NCBI GenBank assembly: GCA_964513075.1
Contig: CAZELR010000009.1
Span: forward strand, 33,715-97,714
DNA: 64,000 bases
Direction: 5' to 3'
Origin: DAOUBP01 sp964513075
GTDB lineage: Bacteria; Chloroflexota; Anaerolineae; CG2-30-64-16
The notes below the pieces were generated by a model. The model made no database searches and was not told the DNA's origin. It saw only the letters and a program-made list of their open reading frames with translations. The position numbers were made by a program, and so were the translations under genes. Positions 17,578 to 25,918 of this stretch are shown piece after piece; within the stretch, counting starts at the first letter, position 1; the number at the start of each line of letters is the position of its first letter.

Positions 17578-18384
17578 TTAACAGTCTTTTAGCGGCCCGC
17601 TCAGCAGGAAATCCAGCAGGACCTGGTGGAACAGATCCGGATCGTCGAGATTGGCCGCGTGCTTGGCGTTGGGGATGACCACGAAGCGGCAGTCGGGCTC
17701 CTGCTGGGCCCAGATCGGCATGATCTTGCGGATGTTCCCCGTCGCGTCCTTGTCGCCGACGATCAGCAGCAGCGGCTTGTCGATGCGGTAGCCGGGCTCA
17801 TAGTGCAGGCACGCGGAAGTCGCCAGCATGATCCGGATGAACTCGTCCTTGCTCAGGCTCTCCACAGCGCGGCGCAGGAGCGCCTGCGATGCCGCCGACG
17901 TTGCCGTCATGGCCAACGACTGATCCACCAGCAGCTTGTACGGATAGAGCTTGAAGATCGGCCCGGCGAGGCGTAGGCCGAAAGATTCCAGCGCAGTGAG
18001 CTTCTGGAAGTTCCACGTGCAGTCCAGGCAAACCAGCGCCTTGACCCGTTCGGGGTGATGGAAGACCAGCTCCTGGTGCAGGTTGCCGCCCATCGAGTGG
18101 CCGACGAAGACGGCCTGTGTCGCCCCAAGCGCGTCGAGCAGCGCCAGCAGATCGTCGATGGCGGCGGCGAGAGAGAAGTCCGCGGGCCGCGAGAGGCCGT
18201 GGCCCCGCACATCCCACGCCAGGACGCGGAAACGCTCGCCGACTACTGGCAGGGTGGCATCCCACTCATGGTGGTCTACCGTCGCGCCGTGGGTGAAGAC
18301 GACCAGCGGCGCGTCCGCCTGGCCGCCGGTCCAGTAGCGAATAACGAAACCATCACGTGGTAAGAGTCCTTCTGTAAGCTCCAT
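17578..18384 (-). CDS. alpha/beta hydrolase
   Basis: A 268-residue alpha/beta-hydrolase fold enzyme. The oxyanion-hole HGAT follows strand 3, the nucleophile elbow is GHSMGG, the acid lies in GDKDATG and the catalytic histidine in NAKHAAN. No signal peptide is seen. The family includes esterases, lactonases and haloperoxidase-like enzymes; the substrate is unknown. The ATG at 18384 (MELTEG) is chosen because the family core begins soon after, and GGGAG with AAGG lies upstream. It follows the propeller gene by 41 bases on the same strand. Confidence 0.87.
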   Translation of the reverse strand: MELTEGLLPRDGFVIRYWTGGQADAPLVVFTHGATVDHHEWDATLPVVGERFRVLAWDVRGHGLSRPADFSLAAAIDDLLALLDALGATQAVFVGHSMGGNLHQELVFHHPERVKALVCLDCTWNFQKLTALESFGLRLAGPIFKLYPYKLLVDQSLAMTATSAASQALLRRAVESLSKDEFIRIMLATSACLHYEPGYRIDKPLLLIVGDKDATGNIRKIMPIWAQQEPDCRFVVIPNAKHAANLDDPDLFHQVLLDFLLSGPLKDC

Positions 18385-18425
18385 AAGCCTTGTGCTCCCG
18401 TTCGCATGATACAGTGGATGCCCTA

Positions 18426-19538
18426 TCAGCGCATCAGCATGGGCAAGAAGACATCGTGGAAATTCGTGTAATGCAGGATTACGCCGCTTGCTCCCACCGC
18501 CCAACCTTCATTGGCCGAGAGCATCGTGACTGATTTCAGCGTCTGAGTGACTGGACTGCTTACCTGGTCCCACGCATTTCCGTTCCAATGCAGAATTGTG
18601 CCGTTATCCCCGACCGCCCAACCATCACTCGATGAAACCATCGCCACGGAGTTCAGGTTATTGCTCACGGAGCTGGTTACCTGACTCCAATGGCTGCCAT
18701 CCCAATGCAGAATGCGACCAGAGTAACCGACCGCCCAGCCATCATTCGTCGAAACCATCGCCACTGAATACAGCGTCGAAGAGCTGCCATAGCTGCCTAC
18801 GTCAGTCCATTTGCTTCCATCCCAGTGCTTAATCTCGCCGAGCTGGCCGACTGCCCAGCCATCATCAGGCGAAACCATCGCGACCGAATACAGTCTGTAC
18901 CAATGATAGTCGTACTTCTCAAGCCAAGCAGTCCCGTTCCAATGACCTGTTGCAGAAGCAACACTGCATGGAACACCCGCGCAATTACGGTAGCCTCCGA
19001 CCGCCCATACATCCGTGGGTGAGAGGATGGCCAGGGATCTCAGATTGGTAGCGACGGTCCTCCACCTGCTCCACGTGTTGCCATCCCAGCGCAGAACAGC
19101 GCCAAATGCATCCGCTCCGCCCGCTGCCCAGCCGTCGTTGGCTGATATCATTGCTAGCGAGTGCAGGTCGTAATTTTGGGAGCCGGAATCGGAAATACTC
19201 ATCTGACTCCAGGTCTTCCCGTTCCAGCGTAAGATGAAGGGGCCGTATAGGATTCCATTGGCAGACATTCCTTTGCCGCCCGCCGCCCAACCTTCATTGC
19301 TGGATACCATCGTCACCGAGTTCAGATACCAATCGCTATTGGTGACTGGGCTGGTAACCTGGATCCATGGACTGCCTGTGGAGTATGGAATCTCAAGGGA
19401 ACCTGTTTCTCTGCCCGGCGCCGACCAGGCGCCGGAAGGCGGCTTCGCTGAAGGATGGCTCGCCGCAACTGCGAGCGGGGGTTCCACCATCAGGGTGAAG
19501 AACAGCATCAAGACAATAGCCCAATGTTTCGTGTTCAC
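18426..19538 (-). CDS. secreted seven-repeat beta-propeller protein with C-terminal FLPMLMR tail
   Basis: A 370-residue exported protein. A hydrophobic signal segment (about residues 4-24) ends in AVAA. It is followed by a proline-rich linker and seven repeats of about 40 residues with the pattern SVAMVSxNDGWAVGxxGxILHWDGSxW, resembling YCF48/Kelch-like blades, so a seven-bladed propeller is likely. The protein ends in VFLPMLMR, a short hydrophobic-LP-hydrophobic-Arg tail that I recall on many exported Chloroflexota proteins. The GTG at 19538 has AAGGAGGTG upstream. The function is unknown; extracellular binding or attachment is plausible. The repeats are close to each other, suggesting recent duplication. 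Confidence 0.85.
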   Translation of the reverse strand: MNTKHWAIVLMLFFTLMVEPPLAVAASHPSAKPPSGAWSAPGRETGSLEIPYSTGSPWIQVTSPVTNSDWYLNSVTMVSSNEGWAAGGKGMSANGILYGPFILRWNGKTWSQMSISDSGSQNYDLHSLAMISANDGWAAGGADAFGAVLRWDGNTWSRWRTVATNLRSLAILSPTDVWAVGGYRNCAGVPCSVASATGHWNGTAWLEKYDYHWYRLYSVAMVSPDDGWAVGQLGEIKHWDGSKWTDVGSYGSSSTLYSVAMVSTNDGWAVGYSGRILHWDGSHWSQVTSSVSNNLNSVAMVSSSDGWAVGDNGTILHWNGNAWDQVSSPVTQTLKSVTMLSANEGWAVGASGVILHYTNFHDVFLPMLMR

Positions 19539-19579
19539 CCTAGCACCTCCTTGATTCCGATCGGAGCGAAACAAGCGAA

Positions 19580-20983
19580 TCAATCGCCCAACCACCGCTC
19601 AATATCCGCCTTCACCGCGCCTGCATCCGCCGGCAGCTCCACCGGCGGGTTGCGGTGGCGGGCGGCCACGTCGGCGAGGGTTCCCTCGTGGTAGCCCACC
19701 TTGAACTCGCTGAACTTCAGCCCGTGTGCGGTGGAAATGACCACCACGCGCTGGCCCGGTTGGATCACGCCCTGCCGCGCCAGCTTGCCTGCGACGGCGA
19801 GCGCGACGCCGGTGTGCGGGCACGCGTAGAGACCGGCGCGGTCGGCCAGCGCCGCGGCATCCGCCAACTCGTTCTCGTCCGCCTGCTCCACCACGCCATC
19901 GAAGTCTTGCAGCGCCCGCGCCGCCTTCTCGTAGCTCACGGGATTGCCGATGCGGATGGCGGAGGCGGCGGTCGCGCCCGCGGTGACCGGCGCCAGCCGG
20001 CCGAACCCGCGCCGGTAGGCCTGGTAGAGCGGGTTCGCGCGTTGGGCTTGCGCCGCGGCAAGGCGGGGCACGCGGCCGATCAGGCCCAGCTCCTTCGCCA
20101 GCGCCAGCCCTTTGGCCAGCGCCGAGATGTTGCCGAGGTTGCCGGAGGGCAGCACGATCCAGTCCGGTGCGTTCCAGCCGAGCTGCTGCACGATCTCGAT
20201 GCCGACCGTCTTCTGCCCCTCGACGCGCAGGGAATTCATGGAGTTGGCCAGGTAGATGCTGTTGTCGCGCGTCACTTCCTGCACGATCGTCATGCAGCCG
20301 TCGAAGTCGGTGTCGAGCGCCAGAACGCGCGCGCCGTGTGCGATGGGCTGGATGAGCTGCGCGGTGCTGATCTTGCCTTTGGGCAGGAAGACGATGGCCG
20401 GGATGCCGGCGGCTGCGGCGTAGGCGGCCAGCGCGGCCGAGGTGTCTCCGGTGGACGCACACGCGACCGCGCGCACGGGGCATGGTAGGGGCGGGGTGGC
20501 CCCGCCCCTACCGACCATCATCTGGTTGACTGCGCTCACCAGCACAGTCATCCCCAGGTCCTTGAACGAGCCGGTGTGGCTGACCCCGCACTGCTTGACC
20601 CACAGGTCGTCCAGCCCCAACGCCTTGCCTAGTCTCGGCGACGGCAGGAGGGGGGTGTAGCCTTCGCCCAGGGTGACGATATTCTCCGGGTTGAGTTGGG
20701 GCAGCACCCATTCGTGTTTCGCCCAAACCCCTGACGTACTGCGTATTCCGTATTGCGTGTTGCCGCCGTCGCGGTAAATGGATGCGCCGATGCGAGCGCG
20801 CCCGTCAAACAGGTTCTGCCATTCGGGGCCGGAATGTGCGGCTGCGAGGGCGGCTGCGTCGTGGGTGACTTCCAGCAGGCCGCCGCAGGCTGGGCAGCGG
20901 TAGATGACGGAGAAAACGTCATAGCGGCCGGGACAGCCGCGGATACAGCAATACCAGGCAGAGAAGGGTTGGATCGCATCCAT
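19580..20983 (-). CDS. thrC: threonine synthase with two repeat-derived inserts
   Basis: A 467-residue PLP-dependent threonine synthase that converts O-phosphohomoserine to threonine. Lys141 in SHTGSFKDLG is the PLP lysine, ACASTGDTSAAL binds substrate and LPSGNLGNI binds the PLP phosphate. The N-terminus has a CxxGC/CPACGG zinc-ribbon-like head. Two segments do not fit the family: NTQYGIRST (residues about 75-83), encoded by an ACGCAATACG-type repeat, and GRGGATPPLPCP (about 156-167), encoded by a perfect 13-bp-arm palindrome just before VACASTG. Both keep frame, so the enzyme may still fold. ATG 20983 is chosen by alignment; its ribosome site is weak and the open frame continues upstream. 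Confidence 0.9.
   Translation of the reverse strand: MDAIQPFSAWYCCIRGCPGRYDVFSVIYRCPACGGLLEVTHDAAALAAAHSGPEWQNLFDGRARIGASIYRDGGNTQYGIRSTSGVWAKHEWVLPQLNPENIVTLGEGYTPLLPSPRLGKALGLDDLWVKQCGVSHTGSFKDLGMTVLVSAVNQMMVGRGGATPPLPCPVRAVACASTGDTSAALAAYAAAAGIPAIVFLPKGKISTAQLIQPIAHGARVLALDTDFDGCMTIVQEVTRDNSIYLANSMNSLRVEGQKTVGIEIVQQLGWNAPDWIVLPSGNLGNISALAKGLALAKELGLIGRVPRLAAAQAQRANPLYQAYRRGFGRLAPVTAGATAASAIRIGNPVSYEKAARALQDFDGVVEQADENELADAAALADRAGLYACPHTGVALAVAGKLARQGVIQPGQRVVVISTAHGLKFSEFKVGYHEGTLADVAARHRNPPVELPADAGAVKADIERWLGD
20484..20512. repeat. GTAGGGGCG palindrome inside thrC
   Basis: GGTAGGGGCGGGG (20484-20496) and its exact complement (20500-20512) surround TGG. It adds about 12 residues in frame to threonine synthase, just before the VACASTG motif. 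Relatives of the same GTAGGGGCG family are at 22547 and 24405. Confidence 0.8.
20737..20762. repeat. ACGCAATACG-type repeat inside thrC
   Basis: On the minus strand this reads CAACACGCAATACGG followed by AATACGCAGTACG. Its first 13 bases (CAACACGCAATAC) match 49910-49922 exactly, in the intergenic repeat before dnaJ. It encodes the extra segment NTQYGIRST. Confidence 0.65.
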
Positions 20984-21153
20984 AAAAGCAGATACCTTTG
21001 GAATGGGAGGATGGGGGCGCCGCGCGCAGTGTAACATCGCAAAATGGTTTAGGCAAGCAGCCGCAGATTGCTGGGGTGTTTGGCTTTCATCGGAAAATCG
21101 GGTAAACTGCTGCGTGATACTTCGTTTGAAAACCGACCAACTGGAGCAAAGCC

Positions 21154-22002
21154 ATGACAGATCAAACACGACAAGTACAACGCACCATCGAGCCGCAGAG
21201 CGTAATGGAAGGCGCGGGCGTCCGGCTGAAGCGCAGCTTCCCAGGCCGCAGCCTGGATTTCCCCGATCCGTTCCTGCTGTTCGACCACTTCGGCTCAGAT
21301 GATCCCGCTGACTACATGGCCGGCTTCCCGATGCACCCGCACCGCGGCATCGAGACGGTTACCTACATGCTGGTCGGCGCGGTCGCGCATCGCGACAGCC
21401 TGGGCAACGCAGGCGTGATCAAGGCCGGCGACGTGCAATGGATGACGGCCGGGGGCGGCATCATGCACGAGGAGATGCCCCAGCAGGCGCCCGATGGCCG
21501 GATGGAGGGCTTCCAGCTTTGGGTCAATCTGCCGGCCCGGCTGAAGATGTCGCGCCCGCGCTACCAGGAGGTTGCGGCCGAAACCATCCCGCAGGTCACG
21601 CGGCCCGACGGTGTGGTTATCCGCGTCATTGCCGGTCTGGCTGATGGCGTGACCGGACCGGTCACCGAAATCGCGGCCGATCCGATCTACCTGGATGTTT
21701 CTGTGCCAGCCCACAGCGTCTTCGCGTTCCCCGTCACGCGCGGCCACACGGCGTTAGCATACGTCTTCGAAGGCGAGGGTGCGCTGGGCGGCCAGATCGT
21801 CCGGGGACCGAAGCTGCTGCTGTTCGGCGACGGCGACGCGGTCGAGGCGCGCACCGGGGAACAAGCGGTCCGCTTCCTGCTGATGTCGGGTCAGCCCGCC
21901 AACGAGCCGATCTTTCGCTATGGCCCGTTCGTGATGAATACCCGCGAGGAGATCCTCCAGGCGCTGCGTGACCTGCAGGAAGGGACGTTCGTCAGACGGT
22001 AA
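21154..22002 (+). CDS. pirin family protein
   Basis: A 282-residue bicupin of the pirin family. The N-terminal cupin holds the metal site: HPHRGIETVTY supplies two histidines, AHRDSLG a third and GIMHEEMP the glutamate. FQLWVNLP is the usual link motif. Some pirins are quercetinases and others modulate enzymes such as pyruvate dehydrogenase; the role here is unknown. ATG 21154 has GGAG about 8 bases upstream. The gene diverges from thrC across 170 bases. A 23-bp palindrome begins immediately after its stop. Confidence 0.92.
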   Translation: MTDQTRQVQRTIEPQSVMEGAGVRLKRSFPGRSLDFPDPFLLFDHFGSDDPADYMAGFPMHPHRGIETVTYMLVGAVAHRDSLGNAGVIKAGDVQWMTAGGGIMHEEMPQQAPDGRMEGFQLWVNLPARLKMSRPRYQEVAAETIPQVTRPDGVVIRVIAGLADGVTGPVTEIAADPIYLDVSVPAHSVFAFPVTRGHTALAYVFEGEGALGGQIVRGPKLLLFGDGDAVEARTGEQAVRFLLMSGQPANEPIFRYGPFVMNTREEILQALRDLQEGTFVRR

Positions 22003-22051
22003 TTCGTTTTCCAAACCAGGTTTCTCGCAGAAACCTGGTTTGGAAAACGAA
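22003..22051. repeat. 23-bp perfect palindrome, AGAAACC family copy 2
   Basis: The arms 22003-22025 and 22029-22051 are exact reverse complements around CGC. The core GGTTTCT-CGC-AGAAACC equals copy 1, but the flanks differ (TTCGTTTTCC instead of TTTCAAAAAG). It starts at the base after the pirin stop and ends 25 bases before the YbaK start, so it may terminate or attenuate there. Confidence 0.85.
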
Positions 22052-22076
22052 ATCGTCTATGGGGCCGACTTTTTGT

Positions 22077-22550
22077 ATGGAAAGAACGCTCACGCCAACC
22101 GATCTCGGCCAGTTCATCACCGAACAAGGCATCGCGTCCGAAATCGTGCCGATGACGGTCGAAACGCCTACCGTGCCGGCCGCTGCTGCTGCGTTAGGCG
22201 TCGCCACCGGGCAGATCATCAAATCGCTGTTGTTCCTGGTCAAAGAGCAGCCGGTGCTTGTCATCGCCAGCGGCGATACGACCGTCGACCGCCGGCCGCT
22301 GGCGGATCGTTTCGGCGTGGGCAAGAAACAGGTCAAGCTGGCTGACCCCGAGGCCGTGCTGCAATTGACCGGTTATCCGGCCGGCGGGGTCCCGCCTTTT
22401 GGCCATCCGGCGCCGCTGCCGACGCTTCTGGACAAAGGCGTGCTGGCCTGGGATGCGATCTATGGCGGCGGCGGAGACGATCATACGCTGCTGCGCATCT
22501 CCCCGCTGGAGCTGGCACGCGTGACAAAAGCAGAATGGATTGATCTGTAG
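22077..22550 (+). CDS. YbaK/EbsC family protein (aminoacyl-tRNA deacylase-like)
   Basis: A 157-residue protein of the YbaK/EbsC family, which hydrolyses mischarged tRNAs such as Cys-tRNA(Pro) or Ala-tRNA(Pro). Features are IIKSLLFLV, with the conserved lysine, the DPEAVLQLTGYPAGGVPPFGH glycine-rich core and GGGDDHTLLRISPLEL at the C-terminus. I start at ATG 22077, as relatives begin near MERTLTP; ATG 22059 is in frame but adds six unusual residues. Neither has a good ribosome site because a palindrome fills the upstream gap. The stop TAG is itself the start of another palindromic repeat (GTAGGGGCGGG). Confidence 0.88.
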   Translation: MERTLTPTDLGQFITEQGIASEIVPMTVETPTVPAAAAALGVATGQIIKSLLFLVKEQPVLVIASGDTTVDRRPLADRFGVGKKQVKLADPEAVLQLTGYPAGGVPPFGHPAPLPTLLDKGVLAWDAIYGGGGDDHTLLRISPLELARVTKAEWIDL

Positions 22551-22572
22551 GGGCGGGTTTGTAACCCGTCCC
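22547..22572. repeat. GTAGGGGCG palindrome at the ybaK stop codon
   Basis: GGGGCGGGTT (22550-22559) and AACCCGTCCC (22563-22572) pair around TGT with one mismatch. The leading GTAG supplies the TAG stop of the deacylase gene. Confidence 0.7.
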
Positions 22573-22585
22573 TTGAGGTGTCCCC

Positions 22586-25500
22586 ATGCAAAAACACATC
22601 GAACTCACCCGGCAGCGCCTGCGGGCATTTGCGGCAACGCTGCAAAACATTCTCTACACTGAACGCGCGCCGGTGACGCTGGCGGCCTATGCCGCGCCGG
22701 GACGCATCAGCTATGCCGAGGCGATGCAGGGCGCGTATCGTCCTATCCAGGCCGGTGAACGCTTTGGGCCGCCGTGGTCCACCCACTGGTGCCGCGTTGA
22801 GATCGCGATCCCGGCTGCGTGGGCCGGCCGCGAGGTGCATCTGCTGTGGGACTCCACCTCCGAGGCGTGCATCTGGCAGGATGGCGAGCCGCTGCAAGGT
22901 CTGACCGGCTCGGGCAGCGGCTGGTCGGCCGAGCCGGCGCGACCGTTGCGCGGCGAGTATTGCCTGACGAGAAATGCTGCGGGCGGAGAGCGGATCGTGC
23001 TGTACGTCGAGGTTGCCTGTAACGGGCTTTTCGGCATGGCGAGCGAGCTGGCAGGGCCGACTTATTTGGGTCTGCTGCGCCAGGCCGAGATCGCGGTCTT
23101 CGACCGCGCGGCTTGGGATCTGTTCTGGGATTTCCAGGTGGTTGCAGACATGGCCTGCGAGCTGCCCGCCAACACCCCGCGCGGCGGTCAGGCGCTGTGG
23201 GCGGCCAACGCCATGGTCAACGCGATCGACCCTGCTGATGCCGCGACCTGGCCGGCGGCGCGCGGGATCGCCGCGCGCTTCTTCGCCGCGCACAACGGCG
23301 ATGGCCAGCATAACCTGTCGGCCGTGGGCCATGCGCACATCGACACGGCCTGGCTGTGGCCGCTGGCCGAGACGCGGCGCAAGTGCATCCGCACCTTCAC
23401 CACCGCGGTGCGCTACATGGCGGACTACCCCGACTATCGCTTCGCGTGCTCCCAGGCCCAACAATACGCCTGGATCAAGGACCAGGCGCCGGGGCTGTAC
23501 GAGCAAATCAAGGCGCGCGTCGCGGAGGGGCGCTTCATCCCCGCGGGCGGCGCGTGGGTCGAGATGGACTGCAACATCCCGACCGGCGAGTCGCTGGCCC
23601 GGCAGTTCCTCTACGGGCAGCGTTTCTTCAAGCAGGAGTTTGGCGTCACCTGCAGCGAGCTCTGGCTGCCCGACGTGTTCGGCTACGCGGCCCAGCTTCC
23701 GCAGATCATGCAGTTGGCCGGCATCCGCCGCTTCCTCACCATCAAGCTCTCGTGGAACCAGTTCAACAAGCTTCCGGCCCACACCTTCCTGTGGGAAGGG
23801 CTGGATGGCAGCCGCGTTCTCACGCACTTCCCGCCGTTGGATGACTATAACGCGCGCGGGACAGTGAAGGACGCATTGCAGAACGTCGCCAATTTCCGCG
23901 ATCACGACCGGGCCAACGAGAGCTACCTGCTCTTCGGCTATGGAGACGGCGGCGGCGGGCCCACCCTGGCGATGCTGGAGCAGGTTCAGCGCATGCGGGA
24001 CGTGGACGGCCTGCCGCGCGTACAGATGCGTTCGCCGCAGGCGTTCTTTGACCGCGCTGAGGCCGATATCAAGGAGCCGACGGTTTGGTCGGGTGAACTC
24101 TACCTGGAGTTGCACCGCGGCACCTACACCACCCAGGCCCGCAACAAGCGCGACAACCGGCGCAGCGAGCTGCTTCTGCACGACGTCGAATTTCTCTCGG
24201 CCATCGCCAGCCGCACCGCCGGCCTTGCCTATCCCGCAGCCGAGCTGGAGCGCCTATGGAAGCTGGTGCTCCTCAATCAGTTTCATGACATCATCCCCGG
24301 CTCGTCCATCGCCGAGGTCTACGAAGACTCGGCCGTGCAATATGCCGAGGTGCTGGCGAACGGGGCGGCGCTGCGTGAGCAGGCCCTGGACGCCTTGATT
24401 GATCGTAGGGGCGAGGCACTCCGGCCGATATCTCTCTCAGACCAGCTTGTCACCCCTGACGAAATACCTGTGGAAGAGGCAGAACCGCCGGGGAGTGCCT
24501 CGCCCCTACTGTATGCCATCAACACGCTGAGCGCCGCGCGAACCGAGGTCGTCGCGCTACCTGCTGGCGTCCTGACCAGCCAGGTCGGCGCCGACGGCCG
24601 GCCGCTGGGCATTGTCAGCGCGCCGTCGCTGGGGTATACGATTTTTGCGCCGCACCCTGGCTCGGACATAGACCGGCCACAGCTTGAGATGGCCCGTGTG
24701 TCCGAATCCGAAATCGGCTTCGTGCTGGAGAACGACCTGGTGCGAGCGACCTTCGACCGGGGCGGCGGCCTGACCAGTCTGTTCGACAAGCGGGCCGGAC
24801 GCGAGTATATCATGGCCGGCGGGACGGGCAATCGGTTCGTGCTGTTCGACGACAACCCCGCTAACTGGGATGCGTGGGACGTAGACGCCTTCCACCTGGA
24901 GAAGCGTAGTGACGTGGGCCCCGCACTGACGGCGCGGGTGATGGAGGCGGGCCCGCTGCGCGTCGCGATCGAGTTTGCTTACCAACTCAGCCCTGCCAGC
25001 ACCCTGCTTCAGACGGTCTCGCTGACGGCGGTCTCGCCCAGGCTGGACTTTGCGGCCGAAGTCGAGTGGTACGAGACGCACAAGTTTTTCAAGGTCGAGT
25101 TCCCTCTGGCGTTACGCGCCGCTGCTGCGACCTACGAAACGCAATACGGCCACGTCCAGCGGCCAACGCATTTCAACACCAGTTGGGACCTGGCTCGCTT
25201 CGAGGTGCCGGCGCACCGGTGGGCCGATCTGGCCGAGCCGGATTTCGGCGTGGCGCTGCTGAACGACAGCAAATACGGTCATGCGGTCCACGGCTCCGTG
25301 ATGCGGCTCTCGCTGCTGCGCTCTCCCAAATTGCCGGACCCGGGCGCCGACATGGGGCATCATGCATTCCGGTACGCGCTGCTGCCGCACCCAGGTGCGC
25401 CGCAGCAGGCTGACGTCGTGGCCGAAGCCTATTGTTTCAATGTGCCGCTGCTGGTCGGCCGGACGTCCGCCCCTCCTGGCCAGGTCTCGTTTTTCAGTAT

Positions 25501-25747
25501 CGATGCTCCCGGCATCGTGATCGACTGGATCAAGAAAGCCGAAGATTCCGACGCGCTGATCGTACGGTTGTATGAAGCCCACGGCACGCGCGTCCGCGCC
25601 CGCCTGTCCAGCTCGCTGCCGGTGCGCGCCGCGGCGGTCTGCAACCTGCTGGAAGAAGACGTGGCATCCGTGTCCTGGCTGGATGGCGGTATGGAACTGG
25701 CGTTGCGACCGTTCCAGATCGTGACGCTGAAGCTGGAGATAGCTTGA
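22586..25747 (+). CDS. GH38 alpha-mannosidase with an inserted 35-codon element
   Basis: A 1053-residue alpha-mannosidase of family 38. The zinc-site motif HAHIDTAWLWP begins at His249 (Asp253 follows) and the nucleophile is Asp363 in LPDVFGY; FHDIIPGSSI near residue 570 is also diagnostic. The C-terminal beta domains follow. No signal peptide is present, so it trims imported mannosyl-oligosaccharides in the cytoplasm. Residues about 607-642 (RRGEALRPISL to ASPLLY) correspond to a 105-bp inverted-repeat element inserted in frame between the helical and beta domains. The ATG at 22586 follows GAGGTGTCCCC. The next gene, 171 bases on, begins the ABC importer cluster. Confidence 0.94.
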   Translation: MQKHIELTRQRLRAFAATLQNILYTERAPVTLAAYAAPGRISYAEAMQGAYRPIQAGERFGPPWSTHWCRVEIAIPAAWAGREVHLLWDSTSEACIWQDGEPLQGLTGSGSGWSAEPARPLRGEYCLTRNAAGGERIVLYVEVACNGLFGMASELAGPTYLGLLRQAEIAVFDRAAWDLFWDFQVVADMACELPANTPRGGQALWAANAMVNAIDPADAATWPAARGIAARFFAAHNGDGQHNLSAVGHAHIDTAWLWPLAETRRKCIRTFTTAVRYMADYPDYRFACSQAQQYAWIKDQAPGLYEQIKARVAEGRFIPAGGAWVEMDCNIPTGESLARQFLYGQRFFKQEFGVTCSELWLPDVFGYAAQLPQIMQLAGIRRFLTIKLSWNQFNKLPAHTFLWEGLDGSRVLTHFPPLDDYNARGTVKDALQNVANFRDHDRANESYLLFGYGDGGGGPTLAMLEQVQRMRDVDGLPRVQMRSPQAFFDRAEADIKEPTVWSGELYLELHRGTYTTQARNKRDNRRSELLLHDVEFLSAIASRTAGLAYPAAELERLWKLVLLNQFHDIIPGSSIAEVYEDSAVQYAEVLANGAALREQALDALIDRRGEALRPISLSDQLVTPDEIPVEEAEPPGSASPLLYAINTLSAARTEVVALPAGVLTSQVGADGRPLGIVSAPSLGYTIFAPHPGSDIDRPQLEMARVSESEIGFVLENDLVRATFDRGGGLTSLFDKRAGREYIMAGGTGNRFVLFDDNPANWDAWDVDAFHLEKRSDVGPALTARVMEAGPLRVAIEFAYQLSPASTLLQTVSLTAVSPRLDFAAEVEWYETHKFFKVEFPLALRAAAATYETQYGHVQRPTHFNTSWDLARFEVPAHRWADLAEPDFGVALLNDSKYGHAVHGSVMRLSLLRSPKLPDPGADMGHHAFRYALLPHPGAPQQADVVAEAYCFNVPLLVGRTSAPPGQVSFFSIDAPGIVIDWIKKAEDSDALIVRLYEAHGTRVRARLSSSLPVRAAAVCNLLEEDVASVSWLDGGMELALRPFQIVTLKLEIA
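24405..24509. mobile_element. 105-bp MITE-like element inserted in frame in the alpha-mannosidase gene
   Basis: The ends GTAGGGGCGAGGCACTCC (24405-24422) and the exact 18-bp reverse complement (24492-24509) enclose 69 bases. The total is 105 bp, exactly 35 codons, with no stop in the mannosidase frame. No target-site duplication is obvious. The ends share GTAGGGGCG with the palindromes at 20484 and 22547. Confidence 0.75.
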
Positions 25748-25815
25748 TTCTGGGATCGGAGATTGCAGCAGGCTCGTCAGGCTGATGGAGAATTCCTGTT
25801 TCCCCGCAGGGACGC

Positions 25816-25845
25816 TTGACAACCAGTCGCGAAGCGTGGTATATT
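25816..25845 (+). promoter_or_regulatory. strong promoter of the ABC importer cluster
   Basis: TTGACA (25816-25821) and TATATT (25840-25845) are 18 bases apart, and a TGG extended -10 precedes TATATT. Confidence 0.65.
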
Positions 25846-25858
25846 TTCCGTCGTCACC

Positions 25859-25868
25859 GAAACGTTTT
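25859..25868 (+). promoter_or_regulatory. possible LacI-family operator
   Basis: GAAACGTTTT has the perfect AAACGTTT centre with the CG core typical of LacI/GalR-type repressor sites. It lies about 8-17 bases after the expected transcription start, a repressing position. No LacI gene is in the window. Confidence 0.35.
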
Positions 25869-25918
25869 AATAGTTGCGACTGCGCCTCGGTTCTTTTGAT
25901 CCTAAGGACATGGCCGTC

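Noticed and set aside
22481..24181. Long open frame antisense to the alpha-mannosidase gene
   Set aside because: It has no family motifs and arises from the GC-rich codon pattern of the sense gene, which has full GH38 signatures. Similar antisense frames at 25112-26908 and 62193-63881 were rejected for the same reason.
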